A stretch of DNA of 64,000 nt from assembly GCF_014297275.1 (NCBI RefSeq), contig NZ_JACOQK010000001.1, forward strand, positions 1,674,001 to 1,738,000, given 5' to 3'. Below the pieces are notes generated by a model that was given only the letters and a program-made list of their open reading frames with translations, ran no database searches and was not told the origin of the DNA. Below, in pieces: positions 52,220 through 61,456 of this stretch (position 1 is the stretch's first letter; each line of letters opens with the position of its first letter). The stretch is from Clostridium facile (GTDB lineage Bacteria > Bacillota > Clostridia > Oscillospirales > Ruminococcaceae). A program made the position numbers and the translations under genes.

Positions 52220-55200
52220 TTATTTTCTTTTTTTCAGTGCAATTGTTGCAACACCGGCTAATGCTAATACAACCACACCTGCAATTGGTGCAAAGTCCCC
52301 TGTTTTAGCTGGGTTCTTAGTTGTTGTGGTTGTTTGCCCTGTCCCTGTACCTGTAATTTGGTCACCTACAGCTACAAGCCCTTCTATTGCTGCTTTTACT
52401 GATTTTGTCGCTGCATCCACTTCTTCTTGGTCTGCGTTTTCATCCTCTATTACCGCATTCGCTTCCGCTACTGCTGCTTTTAATACGCTATAGCTTTCCG
52501 CTGTGTATGCTGCTTCTTCTTTTGCACTTGCTATTGCTACTGCTGTTTCCAGGAGGCTCTTATCTGCTTTGTATCTTAATTGCAGCATTGCCGCTATTAA
52601 GTTATCAATTGCTTCATTAATTTGTTCCTGGCTTGCTTTTTCATTTGCAAATACTTGTTTTGCTGCTTCCCATTCTGGTGCAAATACTTCCCATGTTTCT
52701 GGAGTGTAGTTGCTTTCTTCATAGGTTTCACATTCATTGAGCAGTTTTTCTAATTGACTCTTATCTGCATCTGGCAGTTTTTCCAATGCACTGTATGCAT
52801 TGTACAGATCGTTATATGCTTTATCTATTACGCTCTGTACTGCATTATCGTCATCCAATACGTTCTTAGCTTGTTCTAGAGCTGCTACAAAATTGTCTTT
52901 TGCCGCTCCATCCACATATTCATCTAAATTCGTATCTTTTACTGCATTGTACAATTCCTGTAATGCTGTTTTGTCTCCACGTTGTAATCTTAACTGCAGC
53001 ATTGCTGCTGTCAATTCATCTACTGCTTTGTCCACTTCTTCTTGGCTTGCATTTGCATTATCGTATACTGCTTTTGCACTTTCCCATACTGGTACAAATA
53101 CTTTCCAAGTTTCTGCTATATAATCTTTTTCTTCATAGGTTTCGCAGATATCCAACAGTTTCTTCAACTGAGTTTTATCCCCCAGTTTTACCAACGCATC
53201 ATATGCATTTTGCAAGTCTTGTGCTGCTTTATCTACTTCTCCCTGCAAAGCGTTTTCATCGTCCAATACTTTCTTAGCCTGTTCCAGAGCTGTTTTAAAG
53301 TTATCCTTTGCTGCCCCGTCTACATATTGATCTAAGTTTGTATCTTTCAATTCTTCATATAATTTTTGTAATGCAGATTTATCCGGCGTATACCATCCTA
53401 ATTTATGGATTTCTTGCATCAGAGTATTAAACGCATCCAATACTTCCTGTCTGGTTGCATCTACATCTGCATAAACTTCTTTTGCTGTTTCCAATGCTGC
53501 ATCAAAACTTTCTTTTACCATTGGAATTGCATTTTCATATTCATCAGTACCCTTTAGAGCTTCTGCTTTATCAATTGTTTTACCTAAGAGTTCTTTCAAT
53601 GGATCACCTGGATCTGGGGTTTCCGTTACAACCAATGTTGGATGTGTTTCACCTTGTTCCCAAACTGTTTCGGTATTACCCTGGTTCAGCCATTCTACAA
53701 CTTCACCATTGGTAAATTGTTCATCGGTTACAACTTTACTGTTTTCAACAATACCAGTTTCGGTAGAAGAAGTCAAACTAGCATTCGCATAACAGTTTCG
53801 GATAGTGCCTTTATTTGCTCCACTGTAGGAGTTATCACCAACAAATCCACCAGTACGTCCGCCAGACGTTACAACATCTTTCACATAAGAATTTTGAATT
53901 GTTCCATTGTAGCTTTGTCCTACAAAACCAGCGGCTACACGTGAAGTTGCTGTTACATTTGCGTTTACCACATAGCAGTTATCAATGAAACCGCCAGTAG
54001 TAAGAGTACCAGCAAAACCACCAGAACGGCAATCAACACTACCGCTATTAACAGTAACATTTTCAACACCTAAGTTACGTACTGTGCCGCTAATGGTACC
54101 GAATAAACCAAACGTCGCATATTCAGAAGAATCCGTAATATTTACATTGGAAATAACATGTCCATTTCCATTAAAGACACCTGCAAAGCCATCTCCAGTA
54201 GTCATAGAACTTTCTGTACCAATTGGCATCCAATCAATACCGGACAGATCAAGGTCTGTTGTCAGTTCAACATATTTGCCTTCAAAGCTACTACCGGAAT
54301 TAACAGTATTTGCAAATAAGGTAATGTCATCTATATCATTAATTTGATATGGATTGGATTCTGTGCCATCCTGTCCAATTGGAACCAATCCTGCAATTGC
54401 AGTTTCAATTGCATTAATTGCATCTTGAACTTCTGTTGCAGTAGCGTCTTTATTTGCTTGTACTTCTTCTGCTTTCGCTAAAGCATCCTGCAATGGTTTA
54501 AAGGAATCTGGTGTATAGAAGAATTCACCAAAAGTAGAACCTTTGCTGATCGCTTCTTCCAAACCGGATTTATTTACTACAGAACTGGAGAAGTTGTAAG
54601 AACCGGATTCCAGCTCAAAAATAGCTTCGCCATTTTCTGTACCAATGTATGTAATACCATCTACTGCTTCTTTTGTAATATCCTTGCCACTTTCATAAAC
54701 AGCGGTTGTTTTTTCAGCTGGCAAGTACAAAGTAGCTGTGGTATTAGCTGGCACAGTTGCTTGATAATGGAAAGCATTATCTTCTAAAGTCCAACTACTG
54801 TTAATTCTACCATAAACGGTATCAAAATAACCGTTTGCACTGGTGATGGTTCCGCCAAATGCTGGCTGTAAAATAAAGTGTTTGTAACTTGGTGCAGTTT
54901 CGTCTCTTTCAATCCCCAACATATAACGGTACATCCATTCTGCGATGGAACCGAAGGAATAGTGGTTGAAAGAGTTCATGCTAACATCACCAAAACCATT
55001 TTCTTTGGTGTAAGAGTTCCATCTTTCCCAAATGGTTGTAGCGCCCTGGTTTACAGAATATAACCAGGATGGATAGGTTTCTTGTTGTAAAAGAGTATAC
55101 GCAACATCGTCATATCCCATTTCGGATAATACTGGGCATAGATAGCTTACACCAACGAAACCAACGGTTAAATGGTTGTCATTTGCCCTGATATTGTCTA

Positions 55201-57979
55201 CCAACTGTTTTGCGATAACGGCACGGTCTGCTTCATCTTCCACAATATCAAATTCTAACGCTACCAGGCAAGCTGTTTGCGTATTTTCTTTCAAGGTACC
55301 ATCTTCGTTTTGATATTTGTTTTTCCAAGCTTCTTTTGCTTTTTGTGCCATATCACCATAGTATGTGCTGTCTTTTTCATTGTCTACCACAGCAGCCATT
55401 TTGGACATTAATTCAGAAGAATATACAAAGAATGCACTATTGGTTAAACCAGTGTCAGTACCCTGTACATTCAGCCAGTCTCCCAAACCTTCTGCTGGAC
55501 GGAGATAGGTTCCGTTTGTTGTATTATACAGTAAATCTACCCATGCTTTCATACCATCATAGTTATCTTTGATGATCTGTGTATCGCCATATTGTTGGTA
55601 CATCTGCCATGGAATAATCAACCCAGCGTCGCCCCAACCATTGTTATAGTAAGATTCATATACTTTCAATGCTGGTGCAACATTTGGATACGCTCCATCA
55701 GAACGTTGAGATGTACGAACATCATACATATATTTGTTATAGAATTGGTCTGAATTTTTCAAATAAGTTGCAGTACGGGTAAAGATCTGAGCATCACCGG
55801 TCCAACCCATACGTTCATTTCTTTGTGGACAGTCAGTTGGAATAGAAATAAAGTTACTGCGTTGTCCCCAAAGAACGTTGCTATACAACTGGTTTACTAA
55901 AGCGTTAGAAGTTTCAATATCGCCTGTTACTTCCAAAGCATTGCTCAATACAATACCGGTTACCCATTCTGCTGGAAGAGCTTCCTCAATACCAGTGATT
56001 TCTACATAACGGAAACCGTGGAAAGTAAATCTTGGGGTATAAATTTCTCCGTTTTCATCCCCTTTAATGGTATAAGTATCAATCGCTTTAAAAGTACGTA
56101 AGTTCGCATCGTACAAGGAACCTTCTACGTCATCGCCTGTGCCAGAATCATCGTTTAGCATTTCACCATGACGTAATGTGATTTTTAACCCTTTATTTGC
56201 TTTCGTAAATTCACCTGGTAAGTTCAGCTGAATAACACCTGCAAAGTTCTGTCCAAGGTCGTAAATAAAGGCATTTTCTTTTGGTTCTGTTACTTCTTTA
56301 ACCGTTAAAGTATCTACCTGTTGAACGGTTTCGCCAATTTGAGCATCCAATGGCCCAATGCCCAATTTATTTACATCATAAACGCCAGCTTTACTCCAAG
56401 TATCATCTTCTTGGAATCCTACGTTATCCCAGCCGTCAATTTCTTTGGTAGCATCATATTTTTCGCCATCTAGGAAGTTGTTGTCTACGATTGGACCATT
56501 TCCGTTAAAGCTCCAGGTGTCATCGGTAACTATTGTGGTTTTTTCAGTGCCATCAGCGTATTCTACAACTAACTTAGCCATCAATGCAGGTTCCGTTCCA
56601 TAACGGTTTGGACCAACATGTGTAATGTTACCACAATACCAGCCTTTCCCTAACATTGCGGCAAAGGTGTTCTCGCCCTGGTTCATCATATCAGTAACAT
56701 CAAATGTCTGATACATGGTGTGTTTGGTATAGTCTGTCCAGCCTGGATTGAAATAATCTTTACCAACTTTTTCGCCATTCAGGTACAATTCATAGATACC
56801 GGCAGATGTAGCGTAAACCCTTGCAGATGCGATTTCTTTTCCTTCTGTTGTGCTAAAATCTTTCCGCAACATAGGAGCACTATTGCCTTCTACCGCATCT
56901 TTTTGCAGCACAATGGTTTCTCCTTTGGTTTCACTGCCAACTTTTAACATACCGTCTTCAATTGTTCCGCCTGTAAAATTAGGATTGGAAGCATCAGAGA
57001 AGTCATCTTCAAACAATACATTTCCTTCCCCATCTTTTACAACAAAATTATCATAACGCGCGATTTCAGTAGCATTATTATCAGTATTATGACGGAACGC
57101 AATTTTTCCAACTGGAATTGCAGATCCGTAATTATATGTCATTACAGATTCTTTGCTACCATCAAAATAGGTATTGACAACTCCGTTATCCACTGCAATC
57201 TGCATATGGACTTTCTGGCCAATAATACTTTCAGCGGTATATCCAATTTTATCGGAAATGTTTTCTTCTGGACCAGAACCATTCGAAGATGGTGGCAATA
57301 CCGTCCATGCACCATTCTGTTTAATATGTGGCCGCAAATAAACAGCATTATCTGCTTTAAAATCATAGGTGTTTACTTGCCACATAAACAAGTTACTGGA
57401 ATCTTTTGCGCCAAATGCGATGCCCGCATTATCGCTGTCAATGATAAAGTCAAAATCAACTGTGAACTTTGTAATTGCAGCATTTGGATCTTCATTTGTT
57501 TTTCCAATCCACTGCGCATTGTCCCAACCAGAATCCAGCAAGCTGGTTTCAAAATAAGCTTCTTCGGTAGAAGTGATTGGTTGATCATTTTCATCCCATA
57601 CCGTTACTTTCCAGAAATAACGGTGGGTTGCTTCCAATGTTTTACCTTCATATGGGATTGCTACGGAAATCGTAGAATCTATTTTTCCACTATCCCACAT
57701 ATCATAGTTGCCTGCATCTAAGTTTTCTTTGGAAGAGGCTACCATAATTTGATATGCTGTTTGTGATTGCCCACGCTGTGTCAAATTATCCATTTGCCAG
57801 CCAAAATGAATAGAGTCGGTATCCAGACCGATTGGATTGGTAGTATACTCTACTTGAAGGTTGTTAATTTCAGTAGAAGGCGGTTCTGCCGCACTTACTG
57901 AAATAATTGACATCCCTTGAAGCATCATACAAATAGCAAGCACCAATGCCAAAGCAGCCTTACTAATTCGTTTCTTCAT
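52220..57979 (-). CDS. Giant cell-wall-anchored GH78-like alpha-L-rhamnosidase
   Basis: The largest product, 1,919 residues. The signal peptide ends near residue 31. A fibronectin-like start (36-146) and an inserted LamG-like domain (about 165-330, ending LFEDDFSD) are followed by the rhamnosidase N-domain (375-540). The catalytic barrel has CPQRNERMGWTGDA (717-730; E722 the likely acid) and TTIWERW (981-987; likely base). A FIVAR-like unit (1140-1198) leads to a GLUG-type beta-solenoid (about 1205-1450), then five or six FIVAR-like helical repeats (1460-1871), of which a 136-residue pair is duplicated. PAKTGD (1890-1895), a hydrophobic helix and KKRK form the anchor. GGAGG precedes the ATG. 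The LacI-type gene upstream is the likely regulator. Confidence 0.9.
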   Translation of the reverse strand: MKKRISKAALALVLAICMMLQGMSIISVSAAEPPSTEINNLQVEYTTNPIGLDTDSIHFGWQMDNLTQRGQSQTAYQIMVASSKENLDAGNYDMWDSGKIDSTISVAIPYEGKTLEATHRYFWKVTVWDENDQPITSTEEAYFETSLLDSGWDNAQWIGKTNEDPNAAITKFTVDFDFIIDSDNAGIAFGAKDSSNLFMWQVNTYDFKADNAVYLRPHIKQNGAWTVLPPSSNGSGPEENISDKIGYTAESIIGQKVHMQIAVDNGVVNTYFDGSKESVMTYNYGSAIPVGKIAFRHNTDNNATEIARYDNFVVKDGEGNVLFEDDFSDASNPNFTGGTIEDGMLKVGSETKGETIVLQKDAVEGNSAPMLRKDFSTTEGKEIASARVYATSAGIYELYLNGEKVGKDYFNPGWTDYTKHTMYQTFDVTDMMNQGENTFAAMLGKGWYCGNITHVGPNRYGTEPALMAKLVVEYADGTEKTTIVTDDTWSFNGNGPIVDNNFLDGEKYDATKEIDGWDNVGFQEDDTWSKAGVYDVNKLGIGPLDAQIGETVQQVDTLTVKEVTEPKENAFIYDLGQNFAGVIQLNLPGEFTKANKGLKITLRHGEMLNDDSGTGDDVEGSLYDANLRTFKAIDTYTIKGDENGEIYTPRFTFHGFRYVEITGIEEALPAEWVTGIVLSNALEVTGDIETSNALVNQLYSNVLWGQRSNFISIPTDCPQRNERMGWTGDAQIFTRTATYLKNSDQFYNKYMYDVRTSQRSDGAYPNVAPALKVYESYYNNGWGDAGLIIPWQMYQQYGDTQIIKDNYDGMKAWVDLLYNTTNGTYLRPAEGLGDWLNVQGTDTGLTNSAFFVYSSELMSKMAAVVDNEKDSTYYGDMAQKAKEAWKNKYQNEDGTLKENTQTACLVALEFDIVEDEADRAVIAKQLVDNIRANDNHLTVGFVGVSYLCPVLSEMGYDDVAYTLLQQETYPSWLYSVNQGATTIWERWNSYTKENGFGDVSMNSFNHYSFGSIAEWMYRYMLGIERDETAPSYKHFILQPAFGGTITSANGYFDTVYGRINSSWTLEDNAFHYQATVPANTTATLYLPAEKTTAVYESGKDITKEAVDGITYIGTENGEAIFELESGSYNFSSSVVNKSGLEEAISKGSTFGEFFYTPDSFKPLQDALAKAEEVQANKDATATEVQDAINAIETAIAGLVPIGQDGTESNPYQINDIDDITLFANTVNSGSSFEGKYVELTTDLDLSGIDWMPIGTESSMTTGDGFAGVFNGNGHVISNVNITDSSEYATFGLFGTISGTVRNLGVENVTVNSGSVDCRSGGFAGTLTTGGFIDNCYVVNANVTATSRVAAGFVGQSYNGTIQNSYVKDVVTSGGRTGGFVGDNSYSGANKGTIRNCYANASLTSSTETGIVENSKVVTDEQFTNGEVVEWLNQGNTETVWEQGETHPTLVVTETPDPGDPLKELLGKTIDKAEALKGTDEYENAIPMVKESFDAALETAKEVYADVDATRQEVLDAFNTLMQEIHKLGWYTPDKSALQKLYEELKDTNLDQYVDGAAKDNFKTALEQAKKVLDDENALQGEVDKAAQDLQNAYDALVKLGDKTQLKKLLDICETYEEKDYIAETWKVFVPVWESAKAVYDNANASQEEVDKAVDELTAAMLQLRLQRGDKTALQELYNAVKDTNLDEYVDGAAKDNFVAALEQAKNVLDDDNAVQSVIDKAYNDLYNAYSALEKLPDADKSQLEKLLNECETYEESNYTPETWEVFAPEWEAAKQVFANEKASQEQINEAIDNLIAAMLQLRYKADKSLLETAVAIASAKEEAAYTAESYSVLKAAVAEANAVIEDENADQEEVDAATKSVKAAIEGLVAVGDQITGTGTGQTTTTTKNPAKTGDFAPIAGVVVLALAGVATIALKKRK

Positions 57980-58117
57980 GTTTCAATTCCTCCTTTGGTT
58001 AATAGCGAATGAAAAATAAAACTGGATCCCCCTTTCTTAAAGCTCGCCTCTCCATCACAAAATCTTTTCCAATTGATTTTGTTTTTTGGAATAATTGCCT
58101 ATAACGAATACATACTT

Positions 58118-58146
58118 ATTGTACTGCTTTCATCCCAAAAAATCAA
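58118..58146 (-). promoter_or_regulatory. Promoter of the third rhamnosidase gene
   Basis: On the minus strand TTGATT (58141-58146) and TACAAT (58118-58123) are 17 bases apart, giving a leader of about 130 bases. I did not find a convincing LacI-type operator (CG-centred palindrome) beside it. Confidence 0.55.
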
Positions 58147-58243
58147 TATATTTTTCACAAAAAATATACGAAATTAATAAAATAAAATATCTATAATCAT
58201 TTAAAATATTCCCTAAAATACTGCTATAATGTTTTTTACAAAA

Positions 58244-58275
58244 TAAAAATGCAGGTTGGACCACCAAACCTGCAC
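58244..58275 (-). terminator. Terminator of the LacI-family gene
   Basis: TGCAGGTTGG (58251-58260) pairs with CCAAACCTGCA (58265-58275) with one bulge; on the minus strand TTTTTATTTTG follows. It lies five bases behind the stop. Confidence 0.85.
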
Positions 58276-58280
58276 CATTA

Positions 58281-59303
58281 TTAACAAGATTCCCGAAAAA
58301 TTAATTTGGATTGTAATACAACAGAGGGAATTTGCTCATTGTTTAACGCATGAAGTACCATATTCCAAGCCTGAACACCTAATTCCGCCTTATTCTGTTC
58401 GATTGTAGTTAATGTGGGAGAAATATAACTACACATGGAAAGATTTTCACACCCAACTATGCCAAAGTCATCTGGAATCTGATATCCAGCCTGTTGGATA
58501 GCATGCATCGCACCAACCGCAACTATATCGGACGACGTAATAAAAGCGTCAGGCAATTCCTTTTTTAAATGGCTAATCAACAAATTTTTACAGAATTGAT
58601 AGGAGGTCTCAAACGTATTTTTTGTTGTAGTATCCAGTTCCAGCAAATATTTTTCTGGATGATGGTGCCCACAATGATACATCGCCTCCAAAAAACAATG
58701 GTATCTATCTTTTAAGTCCTGAAACTGTAGCGATTCCGTTAAAAAGGCTATCTTTTGGTATCCCATGCAATGCAGTTGGCGAATAAGCTGCTCCATTACA
58801 TCTTTGTGCTCAAAACGAATGGATGGAATTTGTAATAGCGGTTCTTCCCTTCCAATTAAGATTACTGGTATTTGCTCCTTTAGTTTTTTCAGCATTTCAA
58901 CATCATCGAACCCATGGAATAACACAACCGCATCAACTTTTTGGTCCACCATCTGTTGTAATTCTTCTAATTCTTTTTTAGAATTGTTTTGATAATCCAA
59001 TAACAATACTTTATAGCCTTCTGTTGCCGCACACCCAATAAAAATGGATAAGATGCCACTATAAAATGGATTGTTTAGTTCTGGCACCAAACATCCAATT
59101 ATTTTGGAATGTTTTTTTCTCAATAGCTGGGCAATATAATTGGGCGTATACTGTAACTCTTCTACAGCATCCCATACCTTTTGAGAGGTCAACTCAGAAA
59201 TAGCAGCTGTTCCATTCATAACATGAGAAACTGTCCCTATGGCAACCCCGGATAAATTAGCCACTTCCCGGATTGTAATTTTCTTTGGTTTTCCGTCTTC
59301 CAT
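58281..59303 (-). CDS. LacI-family transcriptional regulator
   Basis: The 340-residue repressor has an N-terminal HTH (about 10-30, ITIREVANLSGVAIGTVSHVMNG), the hinge with TPNYIAQLLRKK, and a periplasmic-binding-protein-like sugar domain with IGCLVPELNNPFYSG and the late ITSSDIVAVGAMHAIQQ and DFGIVGCEN. The regulator is encoded on the same strand just upstream of the giant rhamnosidase and probably senses a rhamnose-type sugar. I chose the ATG at 59303 behind GAAGGTG; an in-frame extension to 59438 is AT-rich and lies in the upstream region. Confidence 0.9.
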   Translation of the reverse strand: MEDGKPKKITIREVANLSGVAIGTVSHVMNGTAAISELTSQKVWDAVEELQYTPNYIAQLLRKKHSKIIGCLVPELNNPFYSGILSIFIGCAATEGYKVLLLDYQNNSKKELEELQQMVDQKVDAVVLFHGFDDVEMLKKLKEQIPVILIGREEPLLQIPSIRFEHKDVMEQLIRQLHCMGYQKIAFLTESLQFQDLKDRYHCFLEAMYHCGHHHPEKYLLELDTTTKNTFETSYQFCKNLLISHLKKELPDAFITSSDIVAVGAMHAIQQAGYQIPDDFGIVGCENLSMCSYISPTLTTIEQNKAELGVQAWNMVLHALNNEQIPSVVLQSKLIFRESC

Positions 59304-59533
59304 ATAGACACCTTCTTCCTTAAATTCTATTTTACTGCTTTTCTTTTCTAATTTCACAATTAATATAAAATTTAATTGTTCGATTGTCAATACTACCAGT
59401 ACTTCTTTATAAAAAGTATTATTTTTATAAAATTCCATTTATCAATTATTCTACTCTATTTTTTTATAAAATTGGCATTATTTATAGGTCAATTTTAGAC
59501 AAAAATTCCCACATATTATCCATCAACTTCCAA

Positions 59534-59562
59534 GGATATCTTTTTTATTACGGATAATAATA
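59534..59562 (+). promoter_or_regulatory. Possible sigma-G promoter of the SASP gene
   Basis: GGATA (59534-59538) and AATAATA (59556-59562) are 17 bases apart, close to the sigma-G pattern GHATR-N18-CATWHTA but not exact. The remaining bases from 59304 to here are AT-rich without a gene and should also hold the lacI promoter. Confidence 0.35.
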
Positions 59563-59626
59563 CTATTGCAAACGCAAAACAAATGAAAAATTTCAAAATC
59601 AAATTACAAAAGGAGTTTAAACAATT

Positions 59627-59830
59627 ATGGCTAGTAACAATAATAACAATAAGATTATGGTTCCAGAAGCAAAAGCTGCAATGGAAAAATTTAAAATGGA
59701 AGCTGCTTCTCAGGTAGGCGTTAATTTAAAACAGGGTTATAACGGTGACTTAACCTCTAGAGAAGCTGGTTCTATCGGCGGACAAATGGTTAAAAAAATG
59801 ATCGAAGCTTACGAAAATTCTATGAAATAA
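59627..59830 (+). CDS. Alpha/beta-type small acid-soluble spore protein
   Basis: A 67-residue SASP that coats and protects DNA in dormant spores. Both family signatures are present: the GPR protease site region (KFKMEAASQVGV) and LTSREAGSIGGQMVKKMIEAYE. AAAGGAG precedes the ATG. It is a single-gene unit with a strong terminator, and expression in the forespore is expected. Confidence 0.95.
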   Translation: MASNNNNNKIMVPEAKAAMEKFKMEAASQVGVNLKQGYNGDLTSREAGSIGGQMVKKMIEAYENSMK

Positions 59831-59847
59831 CTTTCAACCTCCTTCTA

Positions 59848-59879
59848 GGGCGGTTCCAAAATTGGAACCGCCCTTTTTG
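59848..59879 (+). terminator. Terminator of the SASP gene
   Basis: GGGCGGTTCCAA pairs with TTGGAACCGCCC, followed by TTTTT. It lies 17 bases behind the stop. Confidence 0.95.
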
Positions 59880-59894
59880 TACCGAAAAAGATAA

Positions 59895-60425
59895 CTAAGA
59901 TAGCTCCATCCTATCCTGTGGGCCATAAATCCCTAATACAATTGCGGCATAACACAAAACTCCATACTGCTCTACTTGGCTGGAATGATAAACCGGTATT
60001 TCCATTGGCTCAATTTCATTCCCTAACAAATTTAACTCACGCTGTAATGATACCACAGATTTTTCAACACCAACACTGGAAAAAGTGAAAAAATCTTTTT
60101 GTGACATTCCACAGGTAATAGTAGGAATTTGAAAACAGGATACCGCCTTTAACTGACGTGTATTTTCTGAATGTATCAAAACAGAAGTTTCTAGCTGTTC
60201 CAATTTGGATAAATCCCCATGATTTGCCACTACCAAAAGGCTGTTTTGAGAAACTACTGAACGCAATTGTTCGGTATGGTATATACAAAACGCTGGATTA
60301 TTTCCGATTTGCTGTAACATTCCATTTCCATAATAATAAAAGGAAAACCTTTGTTTTAATTGATGGAACAACCATTGAAAAAAATCGTGGTCTTGTTTTC
60401 CTGTAAGTAGAACAACCTGGTTCAT
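59895..60425 (-). CDS. Unrecognised 176-residue protein
   Basis: I do not recognise the family. The product is soluble, without signal peptide. It has a P-loop-like start (VVLLTGKQDHDFF) without the full GKS/T motif, a strand-rich middle with LLVVANHGDLSKL, and a Mur-ligase-like stretch IPTITCGMSQKDFFTFSSVG. The latter pattern, with EIPVYHSS later, recalls the central domain of Mur ligases, in which a Thr-Cys-Gly site follows an Ile-Pro. This would be a reduced relative at most. I chose the second ATG (60425) because the first is too close to AAGGGGA. It is monocistronic. Confidence 0.6.
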   Translation of the reverse strand: MNQVVLLTGKQDHDFFQWLFHQLKQRFSFYYYGNGMLQQIGNNPAFCIYHTEQLRSVVSQNSLLVVANHGDLSKLEQLETSVLIHSENTRQLKAVSCFQIPTITCGMSQKDFFTFSSVGVEKSVVSLQRELNLLGNEIEPMEIPVYHSSQVEQYGVLCYAAIVLGIYGPQDRMELS

Positions 60426-60585
60426 CTGCATTCCCCTTTTATATCTTTAGAATCAACATATAGTATACTCATGATTTCCATAAATATACAAAATTTCCAA
60501 ATCCAATCGAAACAATAGGGTGTTACTAAAAATAAACGTCCAAATATAACCATTTCATAGCGTTGACATTTTAAAGAACAGACTA

Positions 60586-60622
60586 TAAAAAACTGATGCT
60601 ATCATCGAAAAATAGCACCAGC
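60586..60622 (-). terminator. Terminator of the zinc-ribbon/aldo-keto reductase operon
   Basis: ACTGATGCTAT (60592-60602) pairs with ATAGCACCAG (60612-60621) with one G-U-type mismatch; on the minus strand TTTTTT follows. It lies 20 bases behind the reductase stop. Confidence 0.82.
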
Positions 60623-60642
60623 TTTCCTTTTTTCTGTTCAAT

Positions 60643-61446
60643 TTATTGGTATCCATCTGGTTTTTTCCGATTGGATACCCCTGTGTTTAATTGTTGTATC
60701 AATTCCATGTCCTGTTGGTCCAAGGCAAAATCGAAAATAGAGAGGTTTTCAGCCATCCTCTGTCTGTGTACTGTTTTAGGGATAGTAATAACCCCATTTT
60801 GATAATGCCAACGTAAAATAATTTGCGCTGGCGTTTTGTGATATTTTTCCGCCAACCGTATCATAACAGGGTCGTTGATATCAGTTCCTTTTCCCAATGG
60901 TCCCCAAGCTTCCAATGCGATATTTTCCTTTTGGCAGAAGGTAATCGTTTCGGTTGGAATAAAATAGGGATGAATCTCTATCTGGTTCACCATAGGGATA
61001 ACTTCCGCAACAGATAATAGTTTTTCCAGATGCTTTGGTTCAAAATTGCTAACTCCGATCGCCTTTAATTTTCCCATATGATAATATTCCTCTAACCTTT
61101 TCCAGCAATCAATATAATTCCCTATGGGCCAATGGATCAGGTACAAATCCAAATAATCCACGCCTAACCGTTCCATACTATCCTGTAAAGCGGAATCTAA
61201 ACGACCTAATTGAATATCGTCCACCCACAATTTAGTAGTAATAAAAATTTGATTTCTTGGAATGCCACTGGATTGGATTGCCATGCCCACTTGCCGCTCG
61301 TTTTGATAAAAACTAGCGGTATCAATATGTCGATATCCTTCTTGTAATGCCCAAGAGACAGCCTGTTCCGTTTGTTCCCCTGATTGCCACACACCCAAGC
61401 CTATCTTGGGAATGGATATACCATTGGTTAATTTAAATTGTTCCAT
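60643..61446 (-). CDS. Aldo/keto reductase
   Basis: A 267-residue NADPH-dependent aldo/keto reductase of the 2,5-diketo-gluconate/prostaglandin-F-synthase branch. The catalytic tetrad is visible: D42 and Y48 (HIDTASFYQNE), K72 (ITTKLW) and H105 (LIHWP). GVSNFEPKHLEKLL and the cofactor region ITIPKTVHRQRMAEN are complete. Substrates are aldehydes or ketones; the exact one is unknown. AAGGGGA precedes the ATG. It follows the zinc-ribbon gene by ten bases, so both are one operon. Confidence 0.93.
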   Translation of the reverse strand: MEQFKLTNGISIPKIGLGVWQSGEQTEQAVSWALQEGYRHIDTASFYQNERQVGMAIQSSGIPRNQIFITTKLWVDDIQLGRLDSALQDSMERLGVDYLDLYLIHWPIGNYIDCWKRLEEYYHMGKLKAIGVSNFEPKHLEKLLSVAEVIPMVNQIEIHPYFIPTETITFCQKENIALEAWGPLGKGTDINDPVMIRLAEKYHKTPAQIILRWHYQNGVITIPKTVHRQRMAENLSIFDFALDQQDMELIQQLNTGVSNRKKPDGYQ

Positions 61447-61456
61447 ATTATTCCCC

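Noticed and set aside
35070..53389. Repeated DNA in the anchor regions as a possible mobile element
   Set aside because: The repeats are in frame within coding regions for helical wall-spanning domains; no transposase, terminal repeats or target duplication.
52220..59303. A classical polysaccharide utilisation locus with SusC/D genes
   Set aside because: No SusC/SusD-like or ABC sugar-transport genes are present; only the hydrolases and a regulator are seen, and the organism is Gram-positive by its anchors.
59848..59873. GC-rich inverted repeat considered as part of a tRNA
   Set aside because: It is a simple hairpin with a T-run behind the SASP gene; no cloverleaf can be formed.
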